Assembly: GCA_945952115.1 (NCBI GenBank)
Contig: CAMFHA010000006.1
Span: 1 to 54,792, forward strand
From: an uncultured Legionella sp.
Lineage (GTDB): Bacteria > Pseudomonadota > Gammaproteobacteria > Legionellales > Legionellaceae
DNA: 54,792 bases
Direction of reading: 5' to 3'
The notes beneath the pieces are model-generated. The model saw only the letters and a list, made by a program, of their open reading frames with translations. It was not told where the DNA came from and searched no databases. Shown piece after piece: positions 27,394 through 36,568 of this stretch (its first letter is position 1; each line of letters begins with the position of its first letter). A program made the position numbers and the translations under genes.

Positions 27394-28412
27394 TGGAAAT
27401 TTATTTGAATACACGTGAGTTATTATTAAATAATAAATTCTCTTGGTTAATAACTGGAGTTGCTGGTTTTATTGGTTCTAATTTATTAGAAGCTTTATTA
27501 TCATTAAAACAAAATGTAGTTGGTTTGGATAATTTTTCTACGGGAAGTTGGGATAATTTAGACAGCGTATATAATAAATACCCAAATGAATTTAAAAAAA
27601 ATTTTAAGCTGATTAAAGGAGATATTTGTTCTGTTGCCAATTGTGAACAGGCTATGACAGGTATTGATTATGTCTTGCACCATGCAGCTATAGCAAGTGT
27701 TCCCTTATCAATTGAATATCCAGAAGTTACACATCAAGTAAACACAACAGGATTTATTAATATGCTTAATGCAGCGAAAGATGCACATGTAAAACGATTT
27801 ATTTATGCTTCTTCAAGTGCTGTTTATGGTAACTCTCATCAATTAAAAAAACACGAATCAGGGCCAGTAATTCCAATTTCACCTTATGCTGTCTCAAAAT
27901 ACATTAATGAATTATATGCGAGAAGTTTTAATCAATATTATGGTTTGGATACAATAGGATTACGTTATTTTAATATTTTTGGTCCTCGTCAATCTACTAA
28001 AGGAGCTTATGCTCCAGTTATTCCATTATGGATTGAAGCAATGCTTGCTAATGAACCAATTTATATTAATGGTGATGGAAGCACTGTGCGTGATTTTTGT
28101 TCTATAGAAAATATTATTCAAGTTAATTTATTAGCTGCCTTAACTACCAATTCCAAAGCTATAAATAGAGTTTATAATATTGGTTGCGGAGAGGAAATCA
28201 CTTTAAAACGATTACTTTTTATCTTACAAAAAATAATTCAACCTGATGATCTAAAAATAATATACAGAGCAATGCGCAAAGGCGACATAAAAATCTCTTC
28301 AGCGGATATTTCTAGTGCACAAACTGAGCTTGGTTTTGAATCTAAGGTTTCTTTAGAAAAGGGATTAACTGATACGGTTGAGTATTATAAATTATATAGC
28401 GTTATTTCTTAG
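27393..28412 (+). CDS. UDP-GlcNAc 4-epimerase-like SDR (WbpP type)
   Basis: A 339-residue extended SDR. GVAGFIGSN is the NAD loop (near residue 23), YASSSAVYG supplies the catalytic serine, and SPYAVSKY the Tyr-x-x-x-Lys. The N-terminal extension and LDNFSTG resemble WbpP/TviC, which interconvert UDP-GlcNAc and UDP-GalNAc; LRYFNIFGPRQ is also typical. It is the last gene of block 1: a 111-bp gap with a strong promoter follows. Confidence 0.84.
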   Translation: MEIYLNTRELLLNNKFSWLITGVAGFIGSNLLEALLSLKQNVVGLDNFSTGSWDNLDSVYNKYPNEFKKNFKLIKGDICSVANCEQAMTGIDYVLHHAAIASVPLSIEYPEVTHQVNTTGFINMLNAAKDAHVKRFIYASSSAVYGNSHQLKKHESGPVIPISPYAVSKYINELYARSFNQYYGLDTIGLRYFNIFGPRQSTKGAYAPVIPLWIEAMLANEPIYINGDGSTVRDFCSIENIIQVNLLAALTTNSKAINRVYNIGCGEEITLKRLLFILQKIIQPDDLKIIYRAMRKGDIKISSADISSAQTELGFESKVSLEKGLTDTVEYYKLYSVIS

Positions 28413-28434
28413 TCAAAAATAACTATTATTTTAA

Positions 28435-28463
28435 TTGACACCGCATCTTTCAATGCATAATAT
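28435..28463 (+). promoter_or_regulatory. Sigma-70 promoter for pgi and the rml block
   Basis: TTGACA (28435-28440), a 17-bp spacer, and TAATAT (28458-28463): a perfect -35 and a -10 with two changes from consensus. It lies 61 bp before the pgi ATG, directly after the WbpP-like gene. No intrinsic terminator is visible upstream, so read-through from block 1 may add to it. Confidence 0.75.
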
Positions 28464-28523
28464 TGCTTTTCTATGACGCTAAACTTTGGACTAGGAATAC
28501 TACTTAATATGGAAGAGTAAGCA

Positions 28524-29981
28524 ATGACGCTATTGACACAAATAAAATCTTGGAAAGAATTAGAGCGACAGGTTTTAGATTTCTCTTCTCAGCAAAAAAC
28601 ACCTTTCTTTCAACCCTTATCTGCTGCAAATATTACGTTAGATTATACTAGTCAACGACTTAATACTAAAACCCTTTATCTTCTTCAGCAACTAGCTTCT
28701 GAGTGTCAGCTTGAGTTAAGCATTGAAGCTCTTTTTTCTGGCGAATTGGTTAATACTTCAGAAAAAAAACCTGCTTTACATACTGCTTTAAGAATGCCAC
28801 AACAGACCTCATTGTGCATCCAAGGACATAATATTATTCCAGAGATTATTGCTACTCAGAATAAAATGCGTATTATTTCCGAGCAAATTCGAACAAAAAA
28901 ATGGTTAGGATACTCAAATAAACCTATTACAGATATCATTAATATTGGTATTGGCGGTTCGCAGTTAGGGCCGAAATTTTGTCTTCATGCTCTTGCAGAA
29001 TATGCCTTACCTTCATTATCGTACCATTTTATTTCAGATATGGATCCGATTGAGTTTGATCGTATTACAAAAAAACTAAATCCTGAAACGACATTGTTTA
29101 TTATTTCATCTAAATCATTTACCACCGTAGAAACTTTATATAACTTAAAAAAAGCAATTACGTGGATCAAATATCCTGAGGCAATGGAAAAGCATTTTAT
29201 TGCAGTAACTGCTTATCCTGAACGAGCTCAGATATTTGGAATTAATAATATACTTCCTATTTGGGAGTGGGTTGGTGGGCGTTATTCTTTATGTTCAGCA
29301 ATTAATTTAATTACTTCCATCGCAATTGGTTTTGAACAGTTCTCAGAATTATTGCACGGTGCTCATAGCATGGATGAACATTTTCGCTGCACTCCTTTTA
29401 TTGATAATTTACCTGTTCATCTGGCTTTACTAGGAATTTGGAACAATAATTTTTTAAAAATTCATCAATTATTAATGCTTACCTATGGTTATTCTCTAGA
29501 TTATTTTGCACCTTATATTCAACAGCTCGATATGGAAAGCAATGGCAAATCTATTGATAAGCAAGGGAGATCGGTAAATTATGCAACAGGGCCTGTAGTA
29601 TGGGGTGGCTCAGGAAACCAAGCTCAACACAGTTATTATCAGCTTTTATGCCAGGGAACACATCGAGTCACAGTAGATCTTATTAGCGTAGATACAAATC
29701 AAGATATACCAGTAAATCATCTTTGCTTAGCTCAAAAGAAGGTATTATCTAAAGGTGTTTATAATGCTGAAAAACCTAATAACACAATTCCTGGCAACAT
29801 ACCAATGAATCATATTCGTTTGCAAGATAGTACTCCTAAAAGTTTAGGTGCATTAATTGCCTTGTATGAACACAAAATTTATATACAAAGTGTAATTTGG
29901 CAGATCAATGCATTTGATCAACCGGCTGTTGAAAGTTCAAAAGCTATTGAAAAAGAACATATTTTGAGAGAATATTCCTAA
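28524..29981 (+). CDS. pgi: Glucose-6-phosphate isomerase
   Basis: A 485-residue cytosolic enzyme interconverting glucose-6-P and fructose-6-P. NIGIGGSQLGP (near residue 137), SSKSFTTVET and WEWVGGRYSL (signature 1) are clear. The usual GExGTNGQH region reads WGGSGNQAQHSYYQLL, so the residue aligned with the catalytic Glu appears to be Gly. The C-terminal FDQPAVESSK keeps the lysine but not the usual Gly-Val-Glu. GGAAGAG six bases upstream supports the ATG, and the strong promoter at 28435 drives it. Its place beside rmlB recalls the Legionella pneumophila LPS locus. Confidence 0.92.
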   Translation: MTLLTQIKSWKELERQVLDFSSQQKTPFFQPLSAANITLDYTSQRLNTKTLYLLQQLASECQLELSIEALFSGELVNTSEKKPALHTALRMPQQTSLCIQGHNIIPEIIATQNKMRIISEQIRTKKWLGYSNKPITDIINIGIGGSQLGPKFCLHALAEYALPSLSYHFISDMDPIEFDRITKKLNPETTLFIISSKSFTTVETLYNLKKAITWIKYPEAMEKHFIAVTAYPERAQIFGINNILPIWEWVGGRYSLCSAINLITSIAIGFEQFSELLHGAHSMDEHFRCTPFIDNLPVHLALLGIWNNNFLKIHQLLMLTYGYSLDYFAPYIQQLDMESNGKSIDKQGRSVNYATGPVVWGGSGNQAQHSYYQLLCQGTHRVTVDLISVDTNQDIPVNHLCLAQKKVLSKGVYNAEKPNNTIPGNIPMNHIRLQDSTPKSLGALIALYEHKIYIQSVIWQINAFDQPAVESSKAIEKEHILREYS

Positions 29982-30018
29982 CTTTATGAGGGAATAATTA
30001 TTTATCTGGTAGAGCAAT

Positions 30019-31074
30019 ATGGCAATTCTTGTAACAGGTGGTTCAGGTTTTATTGGAAGTAATTTTATTTTAGATTGGTTTACTAGGTTTAATAATGAAT
30101 TAATAGTGAATCTTGATAAATTAACGTATGCTGGTAATTCAACTAATTTAGCTCATTTACATAGCAATCCTCATTATCTGTTTATTCAAGCAGATATTAA
30201 TGATAAAGATAAGATTACGCAGCTTTTAACTGAATATGAAATACGAGCTATTGTTCATTTCGCTGCTGAAAGTCATGTTGATCGCTCTATTGATGGGCCT
30301 GAAGATTTTATTCAAACTAATATAGTAGGGACTTTTCGTCTATTAGAAGCTGCATTAAGTTATTGGCGTCAAATCGATAATACGCGCCAAGAGAATTTTA
30401 GATTTTTACATGTTTCTACAGATGAAGTGTATGGTTCACTTCTTCCTAATGATTTTCCTTTTACTGAACTGAATCGCTATGAGCCTAATAGTCCTTACTC
30501 AGCAAGCAAAGCTGCATCAGATCATTTAGTACGTGCCTATCACCATACGTATGGACTTCCTGTATTAACGACTAATTGCTCTAATAATTATGGCCCTTAT
30601 CAATATCCTGAAAAATTAATACCGCGTTGTATAATCAATGCAATATCTGGGAAAAAAATTCCAGTATATGGTGACGGTTTACAAATTCGTGATTGGCTTT
30701 ATGTAAGTGATCATTGTTCTGCTCTACGTACTATTTTAGAAAAAGGAATGCGGGGCGAAGTATATAATATTGGCGGATGGAATGAGCAATATAACATTGA
30801 TGTAATTAAGACAATTTGTACTCTTTTAGATAAACTGATGCCACGCCATGATAAGCGATCTTATATAGAACAAATTACCTATATTAAAGACAGAGCAGGG
30901 CACGATAGACGTTATGCTATTGATGCAACAAAAATTAAAAATACGTTAGATTGGAAACCAAAAGAGTCTTTTGAAACAGGGATCAGCAAGACAGTTGAAT
31001 GGTATATTAATAACCTCAGCTGGATTGATAATATTATAGAAAGTCAATTGAGTTGTATTAACTCAAAGTGGTAG
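30019..31074 (+). CDS. rmlB: dTDP-glucose 4,6-dehydratase RmlB
   Basis: A 351-residue extended SDR that makes dTDP-4-keto-6-deoxy-D-glucose, the branch point for rhamnose and 3-amino sugars. TGGSGFIGSN binds NAD, HVSTDEVYG includes the catalytic Thr-Asp-Glu of the dehydratase, and YSASKAASD is the Tyr-x-x-x-Lys. Length is normal. Followed after 23 bp by rmlA in the same operon. Confidence 0.95.
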   Translation: MAILVTGGSGFIGSNFILDWFTRFNNELIVNLDKLTYAGNSTNLAHLHSNPHYLFIQADINDKDKITQLLTEYEIRAIVHFAAESHVDRSIDGPEDFIQTNIVGTFRLLEAALSYWRQIDNTRQENFRFLHVSTDEVYGSLLPNDFPFTELNRYEPNSPYSASKAASDHLVRAYHHTYGLPVLTTNCSNNYGPYQYPEKLIPRCIINAISGKKIPVYGDGLQIRDWLYVSDHCSALRTILEKGMRGEVYNIGGWNEQYNIDVIKTICTLLDKLMPRHDKRSYIEQITYIKDRAGHDRRYAIDATKIKNTLDWKPKESFETGISKTVEWYINNLSWIDNIIESQLSCINSKW

Positions 31075-31097
31075 ATGTTTAAAATAAGGCAAAAATA

Positions 31098-31982
31098 ATG
31101 ACAAGAAAAGGTATTGTTCTAGCAGGTGGCACAGGAACTCGGTTGCATCCATTAACTCTTGGAGTTTCTAAGCAATTATTACCTATTTATGATAAGCCCA
31201 TGATTTATTATCCCTTGTCTGCACTTATGTTGGCAGGTATAAGAGAAATTTTAATTATTTCTACTCCTGAGGATCTTCCTAATTACGAAAAACTGTTAGG
31301 TGATGGAAAGCAATTTGGCGTTGATTTTTCTTATGCTAAACAACCTTCTCCAGATGGCTTGGCGCAAGCTTTTATCATAGGAGAGCAATTTATCAATGGC
31401 AATGATAGTTGCTTAATTCTTGGTGATAATATTTTTTATGGTCAGAATTTCTCTGATAATCTAAATAGTGCCGTAAAACGTGTTAGGGGTGCTACGGTTT
31501 TTGGTTATCATGTATCCGATCCTCAACGTTTTGGGGTAGTTGAGTTTGATGCAAAAGGTAATGTGATTTCTATAGAAGAAAAACCATCTAAACCTAAATC
31601 AAATTACGCAATAACAGGATTATATTTTTATGATCATCGTGTAACGGATGTAGCAAAAAGTATTCGACCTTCAGCAAGAGGAGAACTTGAGATAACAGAT
31701 ATAAATCGATTTTATTTAGAAGATGGTAGTTTGCATGTAGAGTTGTTCAGTCGAGGGTTTGCTTGGCTGGATACAGGTACTCATGACTCATTACTGGAAG
31801 CCAGTCATTTTGTTCATACTATTGAACAAAGACAAGGTTTAAAAATAGCATGTCTAGAAGAAATTGCTTATCATGCCGGTTGGATCACTGCAGAAGATAT
31901 TATGCGTCAAGCGAGTTTTTTTAAAAAAACGGCTTATGGCCAGTATTTATTACAATTAACTCAAGCAGAAGCGATAATTTAA
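31098..31982 (+). CDS. rmlA: Glucose-1-phosphate thymidylyltransferase RmlA
   Basis: A 294-residue enzyme making dTDP-glucose from glucose-1-P and d[16 protein letters not shown] is the nucleotide-binding signature, [12 protein letters not shown] the following conserved block, and LGDNIFYG and VEFD the metal and sugar-binding motifs. It supplies both the rhamnose branch and the 3-amino-sugar branch encoded downstream. Confidence 0.95.
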   Translation: MTRKGIVLAGGTGTRLHPLTLGVSKQLLPIYDKPMIYYPLSALMLAGIREILIISTPEDLPNYEKLLGDGKQFGVDFSYAKQPSPDGLAQAFIIGEQFINGNDSCLILGDNIFYGQNFSDNLNSAVKRVRGATVFGYHVSDPQRFGVVEFDAKGNVISIEEKPSKPKSNYAITGLYFYDHRVTDVAKSIRPSARGELEITDINRFYLEDGSLHVELFSRGFAWLDTGTHDSLLEASHFVHTIEQRQGLKIACLEEIAYHAGWITAEDIMRQASFFKKTAYGQYLLQLTQAEAII

Positions 31983-32048
31983 AGAAATGGTTATTAAAGT
32001 AATTTAATTAAGCTAAAATCTAGTATGATTTTATGGAGAACTATATTT

Positions 32049-33053
32049 ATGGAATGGAATACTCCTGATAGTGAGTTAAATTTTAGGGAAACGTTCTATG
32101 TGTTATGGCAAAAAAAGATTTTTATTATATTAACTACCGGATTGTGTGTATTTCTTGGCCTTTTCTATTCACATTATACTAGGCCAGTTTATAAAGCTAA
32201 TGTAACCCTTATGCCTCCTTTAAGCAGTGATGTTGTTCCTTTGAATGAAACAGATTTGGTATTGTTTAACTCTGAAAATCTTTTTGCCATATTTATTTCT
32301 GTTTTAAAAGCAGAAGATAGTAAATATGAGTTTTTTAAGGAAAATATTCTGCCATATCAAGGTGATCAACTATATAGTGAATTTTTGAAACAATTTAAAG
32401 TAGATTATGTACCGGGAACCAATAATTATAAAATCTCTTATATCAATGCAGATCCGTTACTCCTTGTTAACCTAATTGAAAAATGCATTAGTTATGTTAA
32501 TCAACGGGCGTTTAATGAAGTAATTAAGATTTCAAAAAAAGAACATGAGCGAAATGCTTTATTAATTCAACAAGAAATCAATTTAACTAAAGAGATAGCC
32601 AAAACTAAAATTAAATCTCAGTTAGTCGTTTTAGAAGAAGCCCTCAATATCGCAAAATCTTCTGGGATAGAAAAGCCTGTAAAAGATAATAAGCTTATCG
32701 ATAGTTTTGATCCCGATTCTAATCATTTATCCTACAATGGTGTAAAAAAATTAAAAGCATTAATAAATAATTTATCTATGCGTATTAACCATGATGCTTT
32801 TATTCCTAATTTAAATTCTCTAATAAAGCGTTATAATTTTTATCAAAACTATCGACTGAGTTTTCAGAATAATATCTTATATAATTTAGATGGAATTAAA
32901 GTGCCTCCTGTAATTATTTCATTTTCTGAGAAAGAAATGATAATAACCTCTTTATTATTGGGTTTATTATTAAGTTTTATAATGATTTTTATTCAATATC
33001 ATTTTTTTAAAAATAGAGAATTATATTCATGGAAAAAAGAAGAGTTGGTTTGA
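32049..33053 (+). CDS. wzz: Wzz-family chain-length determinant, second copy
   Basis: A 334-residue inner-membrane protein: a helix near residues 24-42, a long periplasmic part, and a C-terminal helix preceded by VPPVIISFSEKEM. LVVLEEALNIAKSSGIEKP is the conserved coiled region of the Wzz family and has a weaker counterpart in the first Wzz (SLAIAEQNGIK). The ATG at 32049 has GGAGA ten bases before it, whereas the ATG at 32025 has no such site, so I prefer 32049. It interrupts the rml genes and overlaps the next gene by 25 bp. Confidence 0.87.
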   Translation: MEWNTPDSELNFRETFYVLWQKKIFIILTTGLCVFLGLFYSHYTRPVYKANVTLMPPLSSDVVPLNETDLVLFNSENLFAIFISVLKAEDSKYEFFKENILPYQGDQLYSEFLKQFKVDYVPGTNNYKISYINADPLLLVNLIEKCISYVNQRAFNEVIKISKKEHERNALLIQQEINLTKEIAKTKIKSQLVVLEEALNIAKSSGIEKPVKDNKLIDSFDPDSNHLSYNGVKKLKALINNLSMRINHDAFIPNLNSLIKRYNFYQNYRLSFQNNILYNLDGIKVPPVIISFSEKEMIITSLLLGLLLSFIMIFIQYHFFKNRELYSWKKEELV

Positions 33054-33958
33054 CCAATATTTATGTGTCGAGTATAGGTATAGGATGCGCGAGTTATTGG
33101 GGTAAAGAACATTTTGCTGAAAACAAAGCAATTGCTATCGTTCATAAAGCTATAGAAAAAGGAGTTAATTTATTTGATACAGGACATAGTTATTCTAATG
33201 GCAATGCTGAAAGAAGACTAAATAAAGCTCTTCACGGTATAAAAAATAAAGAAACTCTCGTTATTTCAACTAAAGCTGGAACAAGAATTGGAAATAAAGG
33301 AAAATTATATAAAGATTTTTCTCCAAAATGGATTCGAGCTAGTTGTCAACAAAGCTTAACTACATTAGGTATTGATTCTATTGCTCTTTTTCATTTGCAT
33401 GGTCCAACTATACATCATCTTACTCCTGAATTATTAGATGAATTAAATAAATTAAAAACAGAAGGTTTAATACAAGCTTATGGGGTAAATAGTTTTGATG
33501 ATGATGTGTTGCACTATGTTCTTCAAATGAATTTTTTTGATTTTGTCATGCCCGACTACAATGTTCTTTCTTGTGAACGTGAACCATTAATTGCTTCTTT
33601 TTTTCAAAAAGGAATTGGTGTTTTAGCTGGTGCAGCGCTTGCAAATTCTCTCTTTTCGAATAGGGTATTTAAGATAAGAAAAGCTCAAGACGTTTGGTAT
33701 ATGCTGCGAGCTTTAAAAAATTTTAGAAATAAATTAATAAAAGGGATGTCTTATCGGTTTATGAATCATTATGAGGAAATCACTGGTGCGCAGATTGCAC
33801 TAGCTTACGTTATACAAAATAAAAATATTGCCTCGGCTGTTTTTGGAACTACTGATGAAGTTCATCTTAATGAAAATTTACTTGCCAGTGAAATTATACT
33901 GCCAAAGGAAATTTTGACTAAAATTTATAGTCGTACAAGTAACGTAGTTAATTTATGA
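33029..33958 (+). CDS. Aldo/keto reductase
   Basis: A 309-residue TIM-barrel NADPH-dependent reductase. The catalytic tetrad is visible: Asp50 and Tyr55 in LFDTGHSY, Lys82 in ISTKAG, and His124 in LFHLHG. Members of this family reduce keto groups of sugars, and some act on dTDP-keto sugars. Its position between wzz and rmlD suggests it works on a sugar of this block, but the substrate is unknown. The start lies inside the wzz 3' end and its stop overlaps rmlD (ATGA). Confidence 0.87.
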   Translation: MEKRRVGLTNIYVSSIGIGCASYWGKEHFAENKAIAIVHKAIEKGVNLFDTGHSYSNGNAERRLNKALHGIKNKETLVISTKAGTRIGNKGKLYKDFSPKWIRASCQQSLTTLGIDSIALFHLHGPTIHHLTPELLDELNKLKTEGLIQAYGVNSFDDDVLHYVLQMNFFDFVMPDYNVLSCEREPLIASFFQKGIGVLAGAALANSLFSNRVFKIRKAQDVWYMLRALKNFRNKLIKGMSYRFMNHYEEITGAQIALAYVIQNKNIASAVFGTTDEVHLNENLLASEIILPKEILTKIYSRTSNVVNL

Positions 33959-34842
33959 AAATTTTACTCTTAGGAAAAGATGGTCAAGTTGGTTGGGAAT
34001 TACAGCGCTCGCTGTCTCCTTTAGGAGAACTTATTGCTTTAAATCGTCAAGGAAGCTCTAATTTATGTGGCGATCTAACTGATTTTAATAACTTAATAAA
34101 AGCTGTTGAAGCACTTAAGCCAGATGTAATTGTTAATGCAGCAGCTTATACTGCTGTTGATAAAGCAGAGACAGAAGTAAAATTAGCCCGTGATATTAAT
34201 ACAATTGCCCCGGGGCTCTTGGCTAAGGCCGCAAGCTCCATAGGCGCCTTGTTGGTTCATTATTCAACGGATTATGTTTTTAATGGCAGTGGTACTATAC
34301 CCTGGACAGAGCAAGATCTTCCTTCACCAATTAATTATTATGGTAGAACAAAATTGGAAGGCGAACATTTAATTCAAGAATCAGGATGTAATTATTTAAT
34401 TCTTAGAACCAGTTGGGTTTATGGACTGCATGGTACTAATTTTGTTAAAACTATGTTGTATTTAATGCAAAAAAAAGAGTCTTTGAATATTATTAATGAT
34501 CAAATAGGGGTTCCAACAGGTGCTGATTTAATAGCAGATATTACAAGCTTAATCCTTTGGTCTTTCAAAAAAAATAAACAGATTAAGGAAATATATCATT
34601 TAGCACCTCAAGGTGAAACGTCTTGGTATGAGTATGCTAAGTTAATTTTAAAAAAAGCAATGCTCTATTCAAATATGAAAGAAATCACCATAAAGCCTAT
34701 TCCCAGCAAAGAATACCCAACTCCTGCAATTAGGCCATGTAATTCTAGGCTAAATACTTATAAACTAGCTAATGATTTTTCTTTAACTCTTCCTCCATGG
34801 GAATATGGAGTAAATAGAATGTTAAGCACTTTTTTAAGGTAA
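33955..34842 (+). CDS. rmlD: dTDP-4-dehydrorhamnose reductase RmlD
   Basis: A 295-residue SDR catalysing the last step to dTDP-L-rhamnose. GKDGQVGWEL is the cofactor loop, NAAAYTAVDKAE and STDYVFNG are typical RmlD motifs, YGRTKLEGE has the catalytic Tyr and Lys, and RTSWVYG follows. Coupled by ATGA to the aldo/keto reductase gene. Confidence 0.94.
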   Translation: MKILLLGKDGQVGWELQRSLSPLGELIALNRQGSSNLCGDLTDFNNLIKAVEALKPDVIVNAAAYTAVDKAETEVKLARDINTIAPGLLAKAASSIGALLVHYSTDYVFNGSGTIPWTEQDLPSPINYYGRTKLEGEHLIQESGCNYLILRTSWVYGLHGTNFVKTMLYLMQKKESLNIINDQIGVPTGADLIADITSLILWSFKKNKQIKEIYHLAPQGETSWYEYAKLILKKAMLYSNMKEITIKPIPSKEYPTPAIRPCNSRLNTYKLANDFSLTLPPWEYGVNRMLSTFLR

Positions 34843-34912
34843 GCATAGGAAAAAAGAAATACTATAGGTTTTTTAAAAGTGGTTTATTAAATTTATTGGT
34901 TGAGGTTTATTG

Positions 34913-35890
34913 ATGAAATTTATTTCTACGGCTATTCCTGAAGTAGTTATTATTGAGCCTACTCAGTTTGAGGATGAGCGCGGATGGTTTATGGAAGCAT
35001 TTAATGAAAAAAAATTTCATAAAACTTTAAAACAGCATGGATTAGCTATTCCTCCTTCCTTTGTGCAAGATAATCATTCTTTTTCAAAAAAAAATGTCTT
35101 AAGAGGAATGCATTATCAACTTCCACCTCATGCTCAAGGTAAGTTAGTTCGCGTGACCCAAGGGGCAGCCTATGATGTAGTAGTTGATATACGTATTGAT
35201 TCACCTACCTTTAAGCAGTGGGTTGCTGTTGAGTTAAATAGTAAAAATAATTATTCTCTTTGGGTGCCAGCAGGTTTTGCTCATGGGTTTTTATCCTTAG
35301 CCGAGAATACCCATTTCTTATATAAAACAACAGATTACTATTCTAAAGAATGTGAACGAAGCATTCGTTGGAATGATCCTGAGTTAGCAATTGTTTGGCC
35401 CGAAGCAAATCATTTGACTCTGAACTCAAAGGATGAGACGGCACCTTTTTTCAATCAAGCTGAATTAATGTCTTATGAAACGAGAAAGAAAAATAATAAA
35501 ATGATTACGCTTAAGTCTATTGGTGATGATAGAGGCCATCTTATTGCTTTAGAAGCTTGTCGTGAAATCCCCTTTGATCTAAAAAGAATATATTATATCT
35601 TTAATACCAAAGAAGGGGTAAGTCGCGGGTATCATGCCCATAAAAATTTAAAACAACTTGCAGTATGCGTTTCTGGAAAATGTCGTATGATCTTAGATGA
35701 TGGTCAAATACGCGAAGAGTATTGGCTAGACTCCCCTACTAAAGGATTGCTTATTGATAGTATGATTTGGCGAGAAATGCATGATTTTAGTGAGGATTGT
35801 GTATTAGCAGTTTTAGCTAGCGAATTTTATAGTGAATCGGATTACATACGTGATTACAATCATTTTTTAAAGGAAATTAATTGTGTCTAA
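34913..35890 (+). CDS. rmlC: RmlC-FdtA fusion: dTDP-4-keto-6-deoxyglucose 3,5-epimerase plus 3,4-ketoisomerase
   Basis: A 325-residue protein made of two cupin enzymes. Residues 1 to about 185 are RmlC: RGMHYQLPP (catalytic His), GKLVRVTQG, WVPAGFAHGFLSL and YKTTDYYS. Residues from about 197 (MITLKSIGDDRGHLIALE) to 325 are a WxcM/FdtA/QdtA-type 3,4-ketoisomerase with RGYHAHK and QLAVCVSG. RmlC leads to L-rhamnose; FdtA leads to 3-amino-3,6-dideoxyhexoses; both use the RmlB product. The downstream aminotransferase and acetyltransferase fit the second branch. The second half begins with a Met at 35501 without a clear ribosome binding site, so one polypeptide is expected. GAGG six bases before ATG 34913 sets the start. 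Confidence 0.92.
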   Translation: MKFISTAIPEVVIIEPTQFEDERGWFMEAFNEKKFHKTLKQHGLAIPPSFVQDNHSFSKKNVLRGMHYQLPPHAQGKLVRVTQGAAYDVVVDIRIDSPTFKQWVAVELNSKNNYSLWVPAGFAHGFLSLAENTHFLYKTTDYYSKECERSIRWNDPELAIVWPEANHLTLNSKDETAPFFNQAELMSYETRKKNNKMITLKSIGDDRGHLIALEACREIPFDLKRIYYIFNTKEGVSRGYHAHKNLKQLAVCVSGKCRMILDDGQIREEYWLDSPTKGLLIDSMIWREMHDFSEDCVLAVLASEFYSESDYIRDYNHFLKEINCV

Positions 35891-36557
35891 AGATAAAAAG
35901 TTAGTGATTATTGGTGCAGGGGAGCTAGCAAGAATAGCTTATGAATATTTTACCTATGATTCTGATTATGAGGTGGTTGGTTTTTGTGTAGAAAAAGACT
36001 ACAAAAATGAAGAAACATTGTATGATAAACCCATTATTGTTTTTGATGAATTGAGCTATCACTTTCCTCCTGAGTCTTATTTTGCTTTTGTGGCTATTCC
36101 AGCGTCTCAATTAAATAGACTGAGAACTCGTTTGTATCAAGCAGTAAAAAATCTGGGGTATACTTGTGCTACCTACATTAGCTCTAAAGCTTTTGTTTGG
36201 AGAAATGCAGAAATTGGAGAGAATTGTTTTATTTTTGAACATAACACTATCCAGCCTTTCGTAAAAATTGGTAACAATGTGATTTTATGGAGTGGAAATC
36301 ATATTGGACATCAAACAGTTATTGAAGATAACTGTTTTTTATCTTCTCATGTAGTGGTTTCTGGATATTGTAGAATAGGCGAATCGTGCTTTTTAGGAGT
36401 GAATTCTACTTTTAATGATCATGTAGAAATTCCACGTGATTGTATTGTTGCTTCTGGTTCACTAGTATCCAAGAATTTGCTAGAACCAGGGAAAGTATAC
36501 TATGGTGCTCCTGCAAAAGAAATGCCGAAAAAAACTGCTTTTGATATTGTGTTATAG
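35883..36557 (+). CDS. NeuD-type hexapeptide acyltransferase, probable 3-amino-sugar N-acetyltransferase
   Basis: A 224-residue protein: N-terminal PglD-like domain (VIIGAGELARIAYEYF) and C-terminal left-handed beta-helix (about 105-215) with WSGNHIGHQT and SSHVVVSG, then YGAPAKEM. It follows the FdtA fusion and precedes the FdtB-like aminotransferase, so acetylation of the 3-amino sugar (FdtC/QdtC role) is likely. It starts with GTG at 35883, supported by AAGGA about eight bases upstream, and overlaps the fusion gene by 8 bp. Confidence 0.8.
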   Translation: MSKDKKLVIIGAGELARIAYEYFTYDSDYEVVGFCVEKDYKNEETLYDKPIIVFDELSYHFPPESYFAFVAIPASQLNRLRTRLYQAVKNLGYTCATYISSKAFVWRNAEIGENCFIFEHNTIQPFVKIGNNVILWSGNHIGHQTVIEDNCFLSSHVVVSGYCRIGESCFLGVNSTFNDHVEIPRDCIVASGSLVSKNLLEPGKVYYGAPAKEMPKKTAFDIVL

Positions 36558-36568
36558 GTGAATTATTA

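Noticed and set aside
34913..35890. Two separate genes rmlC and fdtA
   Set aside because: No stop codon separates the halves and the internal Met at 35501 lacks a good ribosome binding site, so a fusion is more likely.
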